Assembly (NCBI GenBank): GCA_023433345.1
Contig: JAEZDA010000093.1
Coordinates: 1 to 28,609 of the forward strand
DNA length: 28,609 nt
Reading direction: 5' to 3'
DNA from: Bacteroidota bacterium
GTDB taxonomy: Bacteria; Bacteroidota; Bacteroidia; Chitinophagales; Chitinophagaceae
Below, one piece after another: positions 22,433 through 28,609 of the stretch. The position numbers and the translations under genes are program-made. Under the pieces are notes generated by a model that saw only the letters and a program-made list of their open reading frames with translations, searched no databases and had not been told where the DNA came from. Numbering within the stretch: position 1 is the first letter of the stretch; the number at the start of each line of letters is the position of its first letter.

Positions 22433-24820
22433 ATGAAACTTTCTATTCGATATTTTTTACTGGCGACCATTTTATCTTTTTCTGCACAGCTTAATGGATT
22501 CTGTCAAACAACAATTTCAGGCAGAGTATTCACAAAAGACAATAAACCCGCTGAGGGCGTAAATATTGAGTTGAAAGACCTCAAATTATTTACAATAACC
22601 GATGCGGCAGGATATTTTTCCTTCAGAAAAATCGAAAACGGATCTTACACGGTGGTAGCAACCTTTACCGGAATGCAGACCCAGCAACTATCCGTTACCG
22701 TTAGTTCGTTGAATCCCATCAACGTGCAACTCACGCTTGTGGAAAATGCCCGCGATCTGGATGAACTTGTAATACATTCGCGTAAAGGATTAAACGATAA
22801 CGCACCTGTAGCAGGGAAGATAGCTATCGACCCGATGAGCCTTCCACAAAGTATAGCGGTGATCGGAAAGGAAACAATTTCGGACCAACAATCGCAAAAA
22901 CTTAGCGATGTAATTAAGAATGTGAACGGCGTCTACCTTTCCACCACCCGCGGGAATGTGCAGGAAAGTTTTTCAGCGCGGGGATATGGGTTTTCCAGCG
23001 GTAACATGTTTAAAAACGGGGCAAGAGTTAACTCGGGTGTGATGCCGGAAATAAGCTCGCTTGAGAAAGTTGAAGTACTGAAAGGAAGTGCAGCCATACT
23101 GTATGGAAATGTTGCACCCGGCGGGATAATTAATATGGTAACTCTTCAGCCGAAATTTCAGAAAGGTGCTGAAGTTTCTATACGTGGCGGAAGTTTTGGA
23201 CTGATAAAACCTTCGGTGGACGTTTACGGAGCTGTTACCAGGAATATTGCAGCACGAATAAATGGCACTTATGAGAAAACAGATAGCTACCGCGATCATG
23301 TTACATCAAACCGCTTTTATATTAACCCTTCCCTGCTTTTTAATATCAGCAAAAGAAGCACATTCCTTATTCAGGCAGACTATCTTCATCACAACTACAC
23401 ACCTGATTTTGGTGTCGGATCGCTGGACAACACCCTTATTCCTTCTCTTTCGCGGTCAACATTCCTTGGAACTACATGGCAATATAATAAAGCAAGGCAG
23501 GCAACGGTTACGGCTACACTAAATTACAAGTTTAGCGAAAATTGGAATCTTGCCACTACCTTATCACACCAGAGATACGCACGAGACTATTATTCAACCG
23601 AGAGAATCCAGGCGAAACTGAATGGCGATTGGATCAGGCCACTTAACAAGATCGATTCCCGGGAGAATTATTTTCTTGCGCAGGCCGACCTGACGGGAAA
23701 TTTCAATACAGGAAGAATTAATCACAGGCTATTGGTGGGCGTGGATGCCGATCGCTACAACACTTTAACGTACAGCTTTAATAATCCCGTGGTATATGAT
23801 ACTATAAATATCCTCGACGAATCTTCTTACCACCGACGAAATGATATTCCCGATGCGAAAAAGGTGAGGAGTGTAGAAACACCTGTTCACCGGGCAGGAT
23901 TTTATGTTCAGGATTTGATTAGCCTTCATTCAAAAATAAAATTACTTGCCGGCATCAGATGGTCGCAACAAAACAGCAGACCGGCTCACACGTTTCATAT
24001 TCTACAGGATAGTTCATCTTATTCTTCTTCAAAAACTGATAATGCCTTTTCACCCCGTGCGGGCATTGTGTTTCAGCCCACCAAAAAAACTTCGCTCTTC
24101 GCTAGTTATGCGAATTCCTTTTCAATAAATAATGGAACAGATGTTTTTGGCGATGCCCTTGATGCTTCAATTATTGACCAGTATGAATTAGGAATAAAGA
24201 ATGAATTGCTAAAAGGACGGTTAAACTTTAACCTTACTTTTTATAAGATCATCAACAACAACCTGGCGCAAACAGCCCGCTTCCTTGCTGATGGAGTAAC
24301 GCCTAATAACAATACTTCGTTCAAGGAACTTGTAGGGCAAACTACAAGTAATGGCGTGGAGATAGATCTCGAGGCAAGACCTGTGAGAACAGTCTACATA
24401 ATTGCGGGTTACAGTTATAATGATATGCGCTATACAAAAACCCCTGTAGCAAAAGGAAATTATATTGAAGGAGAAAGATTGGTAAACATACCTGCACATA
24501 CAGCAAATGCAAGCATATTTTATTCGAAGGCCACAAGGAAAAACTCATCTCTGAAATTTGGCGCGGGCATTTATTATATCGGAGAAAGGATCGCAGGATG
24601 GAATAACACTTATGAGCAAGCTCAAAACTATTCCCGCCAAATACCTGTGAAAGGATTCGTGACCGCCGACTTTACAATTGGCTATTCTTTCAGAAATATT
24701 TCTGCACTTGTTAAAATGTCTAACCTGTTCAATGAACTTAATTATTATGTTCACGAAAATTACAGCGTAAACCCAATTGCTCCGCGGCAGATCGTTTCCA
24801 CTCTGAAAGTAAAACTGTAA
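22433..24820 (+). CDS. TonB-dependent siderophore-type receptor
   Basis: 795 residues from ATG 22433; a start eleven codons earlier would precede a good signal peptide (MKLSIRYFLLATILSFSAQLNGFCQ). Domains: a carboxypeptidase-regulatory-like beta sandwich (about 26-103), a TonB-box-like stretch near LDELVIHSR (109-117), and a plug domain with SLPQSIAVIGKE, SDVIKNVNGVYLSTTRGN and LKGSAAILYGNVAPGGIINMVTL. A 22-strand-type outer-membrane barrel follows, ending VSTLKVKL. The plug reads like FecA/FpvA-type siderophore receptors. It imports a metal chelate across the outer membrane using TonB-ExbBD energy; the ligand is unknown. The PepSY-TM gene starts 6 bp after its stop, so the two are co-transcribed and probably translationally coupled. 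Confidence 0.95.
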   Translation: MKLSIRYFLLATILSFSAQLNGFCQTTISGRVFTKDNKPAEGVNIELKDLKLFTITDAAGYFSFRKIENGSYTVVATFTGMQTQQLSVTVSSLNPINVQLTLVENARDLDELVIHSRKGLNDNAPVAGKIAIDPMSLPQSIAVIGKETISDQQSQKLSDVIKNVNGVYLSTTRGNVQESFSARGYGFSSGNMFKNGARVNSGVMPEISSLEKVEVLKGSAAILYGNVAPGGIINMVTLQPKFQKGAEVSIRGGSFGLIKPSVDVYGAVTRNIAARINGTYEKTDSYRDHVTSNRFYINPSLLFNISKRSTFLIQADYLHHNYTPDFGVGSLDNTLIPSLSRSTFLGTTWQYNKARQATVTATLNYKFSENWNLATTLSHQRYARDYYSTERIQAKLNGDWIRPLNKIDSRENYFLAQADLTGNFNTGRINHRLLVGVDADRYNTLTYSFNNPVVYDTINILDESSYHRRNDIPDAKKVRSVETPVHRAGFYVQDLISLHSKIKLLAGIRWSQQNSRPAHTFHILQDSSSYSSSKTDNAFSPRAGIVFQPTKKTSLFASYANSFSINNGTDVFGDALDASIIDQYELGIKNELLKGRLNFNLTFYKIINNNLAQTARFLADGVTPNNNTSFKELVGQTTSNGVEIDLEARPVRTVYIIAGYSYNDMRYTKTPVAKGNYIEGERLVNIPAHTANASIFYSKATRKNSSLKFGAGIYYIGERIAGWNNTYEQAQNYSRQIPVKGFVTADFTIGYSFRNISALVKMSNLFNELNYYVHENYSVNPIAPRQIVSTLKVKL

Positions 24821-24826
24821 GCTACC

Positions 24827-25960
24827 TTGAAAATATTCTTTAGACGAATTCACCTTTACCTCGGGCTTGCCACGGGATTGATAATTATGATTACCTGTTT
24901 TACGGGTGCTGTGCTTGTATATGAAAAAGATTTACAGCAATTGTTTAATCGCAACAGGTATTTCACAAACAATGGTGGCGAAAGGCTTTCCGCTGACAGG
25001 CTTATCGCTGAGTTTCAGAAAAAGCATCCGGGAAATAAAGTTTCATCTTTAAAAATATTCTCCGACCCGGGGAGAAATGCGGAAATAAGTTTTTCCCCGT
25101 TGATTAATAAAAAGCAACAATCTGCCGCAGTAAAACCGAAGCGTGAGGTGAAACTTGTTGCATTCGTTGATCCTTATAATGGCGTTATAAAGGAAATATA
25201 TAATCACCGGGAGTCCTTCTTTTATTTCATTATGGACCTTCATCGATGGATGTTGGGAGGGGACACCGGAAAATTAATTGTAGGAATTTGTACAGTCGTT
25301 TTCCTATTCATTCTGATAACAGGTTTGATATTATGGTGGCCAAAGAACAAAGCAATCTTAAAACAGAGACTAAAAATCAAGACCGGTGCCGGCTTTAAGA
25401 GGTTAAACCATGATTATCACGTTGTATTGGGATTTTATAGCTCGATCTTTTTATTCATTCTCGCCTTTACCGGACTTGCCTGGTCATTTGAATGGTTCAA
25501 TGACGGCATTTATTCCCTTACAAATTCAAAAAAGGAAAGGGCCAGTCCCTTGAAGAGTTTAGTAGTAAGGGATCAAAAGGCTGAAGTGGAAAATGCGCTA
25601 TCCGTGGTTAGGAATGAAGAAGTTTCTCCTTATTATCATATTTCCATTCCTAAAGATTCTTTGGAAGCCTTTTCAATAACAATCCTTCCTCCTCATTCAT
25701 CACATGAATCTGCTACGGACAACTACTTTGTGGACCAATACTCCGGATCATTGTTAGGTGTTCAAACCTTTGCGTCAAGAAATAAAGGTCAGCGGATAAG
25801 GGCTTCTTTCAAGCCGATACACGTAGCTTCAATTTATGGTCATACTTCCAAGGCCATCGGTTTTCTTGCCTGCCTTGCCGGAACTTTCTTCCCGTTGAGT
25901 GGAATAATAATGTGGATCAACCGGAGCCGGAAGAAAAGCTTGGCAAAAAAAAGAGATTAA
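24827..25960 (+). CDS. PepSY-associated transmembrane protein (siderophore-reductase type)
   Basis: 377 residues starting at TTG 24827 (M-KIFFRRIHLYLGLATGLIIMITCFTGAVLVYE). No in-frame ATG exists before the first membrane helix, so TTG is the likely start. Four membrane helices are visible (about 9-29, 153-173, 198-220, 340-360), enclosing a periplasmic domain with the PepSY fold. Histidines His9, His139 (DLHRWML), His195/His198 (NHDYHVVLGF), His332 and His339 (IHVASIYGHT) are placed as in PepSY-TM proteins such as FoxB/PiuB, which bind heme and reduce ferric siderophores at the inner membrane. The role here, release of iron from the chelate brought in by the upstream receptor, is inferred from context. 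Confidence 0.9.
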   Translation: MKIFFRRIHLYLGLATGLIIMITCFTGAVLVYEKDLQQLFNRNRYFTNNGGERLSADRLIAEFQKKHPGNKVSSLKIFSDPGRNAEISFSPLINKKQQSAAVKPKREVKLVAFVDPYNGVIKEIYNHRESFFYFIMDLHRWMLGGDTGKLIVGICTVVFLFILITGLILWWPKNKAILKQRLKIKTGAGFKRLNHDYHVVLGFYSSIFLFILAFTGLAWSFEWFNDGIYSLTNSKKERASPLKSLVVRDQKAEVENALSVVRNEEVSPYYHISIPKDSLEAFSITILPPHSSHESATDNYFVDQYSGSLLGVQTFASRNKGQRIRASFKPIHVASIYGHTSKAIGFLACLAGTFFPLSGIIMWINRSRKKSLAKKRD

Positions 25961-26166
25961 GAAGAAAGATGAAACTCAGTAGTAATTCGAATGAATTGGT
26001 TGGGTAGGAGTAGTGGGGGTAGAAAAACTGAAGTTCCGATGGTATAATCCACTCCACTTTTGCACAACTCTTATAGGGCTACCGGCTTAGGTCTCAAAAC
26101 GGCCTTTTCGGGGTATTGACAATAATTTTACCGCTTCAGATCTTTATCCTTCAAAAAAAGAAAAAT

Positions 26167-26931
26167 ATGTTTGAAGGATATGATCAATATGATTTCAATG
26201 AGAGTTTTCGGTGCGAAGACGATTGTAAAAAGTACCTTTTTGATTTGAAATGGAAAGACGGTTTCAAATGTTTAAAATGCGGATGCGCAAAATCGTGGAA
26301 AGGGAGAAGAAAATTTCATCTGCGATGCAGCAACTGTTGGTATGATGAATCCGCTACCGCCAATACTGTTTTTCATAAAATAAAGATTCCGTTGTTAAAC
26401 GCCTTCGGTATGGCTTTTCGAATTTCAACTTCCAAGAAAGCATCTTCATGCCTGGGTCTTTCGAGAGACTACGCTGTCAGTAAAGATTCGGCCTGGCTAT
26501 TCAAGCGGAAAAGTCAGGAAGCGGTAAAGGAAATTTTTGCGGAACCACCCCGATATCATTACAAAAAAGAGCTTTTACTGGAAGGAAGACGTGTCAACTC
26601 CCTGGATGTGGCAAGCAAAGATTGTAGTCTCACGCCATCAAACTGCTTTAGCGGCAGCAAAAAATTATCAATGCCAAGGATAATTTCAAAGGAAAGGATT
26701 GGTCAGGCTTTTAGCGGTTTTGAAGGACGGAGCAGACACATATTAGAATATAATTTCCGAATCTGGGTGAATGGTGTGCATCACCACTGCTCAGACCGGT
26801 ACCTAAGCGGCTATCTGGCGGAATACTTCTTCCGGTATTCTAATCGGAAGGAAATAAATTTGGTATGGCACAGGTTGATTGAGTGCTTTTTAAAAGGAAG
26901 GCCCTATTACCACAGAGCTATTGAGACGTAA
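26167..26931 (+). pseudogene. IS1595-type transposase, catalytic core apparently lost
   Basis: 254 residues from ATG 26167 (MFEGYDQYDFNESF). The N-terminal zinc ribbon is intact (C35-x-x-C38 plus Cys40, and C54-x-x-C57), followed by the typical TVFHKIKIPLLNAFGMAFRIST and SAWLFKRKSQEA helical region. The C-terminal signature FRIWVNGVHHHCSDRYLSGYLAEYFFRYSNR matches the end of IS1595/ISXO2-like transposases. The middle (about 128-192) is short and lacks the usual D-E-T/GGK and DDxxxY acidic motifs, so it should be inactive. The frame is nevertheless open throughout. No matching terminal inverted repeats were found on either side. Recent deletion decay or reuse as a DNA-binding protein are both possible. 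Confidence 0.75.
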
Positions 26932-27057
26932 ACGGGTAATCCTCAGAATGTCCAGAGCAGTGTAAGACGGGGGAATTAAAATGTCTTATTAATTCGGATA
27001 CTCCTAGAAAAGCCTTCGTAAAAGCTTTAATCCCAATCATTGTTCCCACGCAGGCAC

Positions 27058-27079
27058 AAAAAAGAGGCCTTAGGCCTCT
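27058..27079 (-). terminator. Hairpin terminator, minus strand
   Basis: A perfect AGAGGCC-TTA-GGCCTCT stem (27063-27079). On the minus strand it is followed by TTTTTT (27058-27063). It lies 168 bp beyond the nearest minus-strand gene end, behind a second hairpin. Confidence 0.7.
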
Positions 27080-27187
27080 GTTATCATTCATCGCTATTCT
27101 TCAAAAAGGAGTAAGATTTTGAAACAACTGGATTTTAAAACGGAACTATCGCTTTTCATCTTTTTTAAAGGTTTCAGTTTTTTAAAA

Positions 27188-27213
27188 GAACGGGAGCAAG
27201 ACTACTCCCGTTT
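27188..27213. terminator. Bidirectional terminator downstream of the PepSY-like gene
   Basis: Stem CGGGAG (27191-27196) / CTCCCG (27205-27210), extended by A-T pairs outside, with an 8-base loop. It is followed by TTTTA on the plus strand and TTCTTTT on the minus strand. It sits between the plus-strand transposase remnant and the minus-strand PepSY-like gene. Confidence 0.75.
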
Positions 27214-27246
27214 TACCCTAATAAAACCCTAAACCAGCAAAAAAAT

Positions 27247-27696
27247 TTATTCGGTTATTGTTCCTTCTTCGCTAACCAAAATCTCTTTTTTGGTGTTATC
27301 AGCCTGCTCAATCTTTACTTTATAGTAAGATGGAATACCGGCTAACTCAACCTTTGCTATTTCTGTAACTTTTGAATCTGCATATTGAGCAGAAACAGAA
27401 GTATTAATTATTTCCGGAACGGCGCTTGTTTCAATTTCAGTTCTCGATCTCACTATATTTCCTTCTCCATCAAATTCCGCCGTTTGCTTTTGCTTCGCCT
27501 CATTAGTGAATGTGGCTACATAATTACCATTATAACTTTTCTTCCAGGCCTTCTTTTCAGCATTGGAAAATTTGCCTTCAAAAGAAGTGGAAACTGCAGC
27601 TGGAACCGATATAGATTTAGCTGCCTTTTTCTTTTGTGCTTCTGCTGAAATGCTAAACATTAAACCACAGCACAGAATGATCAAAGCGTTTTTCAT
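27247..27696 (-). CDS. Small periplasmic PepSY-like protein
   Basis: 149 residues from ATG 27694-27696. A start 33 codons upstream would put extra sequence before an evident signal peptide (MKNALIILCCGLMFSISAEAQ). After the cleavage site comes KKKAAKSISVP, then a repeat-like alpha/beta pattern: F-x-x-x-F-x-x-A-x-x-x-x-W, YVATFTNEAKQKQTAEFDGEGNIV, and a second half with YYKVKIEQADNTKKEILVSEEGTI. This is characteristic of the PepSY-like / putative beta-lactamase-inhibitor-like family common in Bacteroidota. The function is unknown; periplasmic location is inferred. It diverges from ileS and is followed by a bidirectional terminator. Confidence 0.8.
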   Translation of the reverse strand: MKNALIILCCGLMFSISAEAQKKKAAKSISVPAAVSTSFEGKFSNAEKKAWKKSYNGNYVATFTNEAKQKQTAEFDGEGNIVRSRTEIETSAVPEIINTSVSAQYADSKVTEIAKVELAGIPSYYKVKIEQADNTKKEILVSEEGTITE

Positions 27697-27941
27697 GAAT
27701 CTTAGATTTGTTTTTGGATAAATTGGGTTCACTTCACACTTTACTAATACTATGCCAAGATCAACCAATGTTGATAAGTGAAAGGTTTTTAACAATTGAA
27801 GAAAAAGCGCCTATTTACAACAACGAAAACCGTCTGTGAGATATAAATTTTTGGTAATCAATATCGTGAAGAGTTTCAAATTTGTAATCATGTGCAACTC
27901 TACGGTTTTACCTATTTCAGCCCGCGCTTACAACTATTTAA

Positions 27942-27949
27942 TACCTTTG
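27942..27949 (+). promoter_or_regulatory. -7 element (TACCTTTG) before ileS
   Basis: TACCTTTG followed by CTCC, 26 bases before the ileS ATG at 27976. A TTTC (27915-27918) lies 23 bases upstream as a poor -33 candidate. The rest of the 27697-27975 gap shows nothing recognisable. Confidence 0.45.
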
Positions 27950-27975
27950 CTCCTCAATAAAAATTTTGTCGTTTT

Positions 27976-28609
27976 ATGCCGGGGAAGTATAAGGAATTTC
28001 AACAATTGAATCTGCCGGACATAGGTGGTGAAATACTGGATAACTGGAAGGAAAACAATGCATTCGAAAAGAGTGTAGCCTTTCGCACGGGCAGAGAGCC
28101 CTTCGTTTTTTATGAAGGTCCGCCGAGCGCTAATGGTATGCCCGGTATTCACCATGTTATATCCCGAACCCTTAAAGACTTGGTTTGCAGATACAAGACG
28201 ATGAAAGGATACCAGGTAAAAAGAAAAGGTGGTTGGGATACACATGGCCTTCCGGTTGAGTTGGGTGTTGAAAAGGAACTCGGAATTACTAAGGAAGATA
28301 TCGGCGTAAAAATTTCGGTGGAAGACTACAACCGCAAATGCAGGGAAGTGGTGATGAGGTATAAGGATAAATGGGATGACATCACCCGTAAAATGGGATA
28401 CTGGGTTGACCTCAATAACCCCTACGTAACCTTTGAAAATGAATATATTGAGTCTCTTTGGTGGTGCCTTAAACAGCTATATGATAAAGATTTGCTGTAT
28501 GAAAGTGTCAGCATCCAACCCTACTCCCCTGCTGCCGGTACAGGGTTGAGCAGCCATGAACTTAATCAGCCTGGTACCTATAAAGACGTAAAAGATACAA
28601 GTGCCGTTG
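27976..28609 (+). CDS. ileS: Isoleucyl-tRNA synthetase, N-terminal part (runs off the window)
   Basis: 211 codons are readable from ATG 27976 (MPGKYKEFQQLNLPDIGGEIL) to the window edge with no stop. The class I nucleotide-binding signature is the HIGH-equivalent in EGPPSANGMPGIHHVISRT (residues 47-65), followed by KGGWDTHGLPVE, which is diagnostic for IleRS. W-D-D-I-T-R-K-M-G-Y-W-V-D and NEYIESLWWCLKQL also match. IleRS charges tRNA-Ile. The KMSKS loop and editing domain lie beyond the window. Confidence 0.97.
   Translation, partial: MPGKYKEFQQLNLPDIGGEILDNWKENNAFEKSVAFRTGREPFVFYEGPPSANGMPGIHHVISRTLKDLVCRYKTMKGYQVKRKGGWDTHGLPVELGVEKELGITKEDIGVKISVEDYNRKCREVVMRYKDKWDDITRKMGYWVDLNNPYVTFENEYIESLWWCLKQLYDKDLLYESVSIQPYSPAAGTGLSSHELNQPGTYKDVKDTSAV

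Larger units (their letters stand above)
26932..27246. other. Gene-free stretch with two terminator hairpins
   Basis: No protein-coding gene is supported in these 315 bases. They contain the hairpins at 27058-27079 and 27188-27213, described separately. A 21-codon minus-strand frame (27094-27159) lies between them and is not supported as a gene. The right end of the transposase element was not recognisable. Confidence 0.6.

Noticed and set aside
27119..27235. Plus-strand TTG frame preceded by AGGAG
   Set aside because: It runs through the terminator hairpin at 27190-27211 and shows no protein character.

Overview
The window looks like chromosome from a member of the Bacteroidota, most likely a Chitinophagales/Chitinophagaceae-type organism. 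The evidence is the protein families, the rnc-fabF-acpP order, an archaeal/eukaryal-type glycyl-tRNA synthetase, a B12-dependent class II ribonucleotide reductase with a fused TSCPD domain, a GxxExxY protein, a degenerate IS1595-type transposase, and Bacteroidota-style promoters (TAnnTTTG) in front of several genes. Most genes are housekeeping. The accessory signal lies in the intergenic repeats and in an iron/siderophore-type uptake locus.

Layout. 1-100: 3' end of hemW. 97-3536 (minus): gpsA, rnc, fabF, acpP. 3795-4226 (plus): a GNAT acetyltransferase, convergent with a minus-strand run (4207-6957) of a YcxB-like membrane protein, a PhoD-like secreted phosphatase, a MazG-like pyrophosphohydrolase and D-aminoacyl-tRNA deacylase. 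6958-7235: a control region with DnaA-box-like sites. 7236-12760 (plus): nrdJ, a terminator, a small exported beta-rich protein and glyS. 12846-13592 (minus): a ferredoxin-NADP-reductase-like flavoprotein. 13593-14303: a gene-free, hairpin-rich repeat region. 14304-17717: mfd. 17818-18198: a GxxExxY protein followed by four imperfect palindromic repeat units (to about 18771). 18854-21131 (minus): a 66-residue basic protein and gyrB. 21378-25960 (plus): an AraC regulator, a TonB-dependent siderophore-type receptor and a PepSY-TM inner-membrane protein. 26167-26931: a transposase remnant. 27247-27696 (minus): a small periplasmic PepSY-like protein. 27976-end: 5' part of ileS.

How genes work together. 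acpP and fabF supply fatty-acid elongation and rnc follows them. The AraC-receptor-PepSY set reads as a self-contained metal-chelate uptake cassette: regulator, outer-membrane import, inner-membrane reduction. A 15/18-matching direct repeat at exactly 21 bp spacing between regulator and receptor is a good operator candidate.

The best leads for something undescribed are: (a) the GxxExxY gene with its downstream palindromic units; (b) the 13.77-14.16 kb structured repeat, whose two copies show a compensatory base-pair change; (c) heptamer- and octamer-phased repeats scattered between genes, one array being inverted between two convergent genes; (d) the cysteine cluster in the AraC regulator with its putative operator. 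No CRISPR array, rRNA or tRNA gene was seen.
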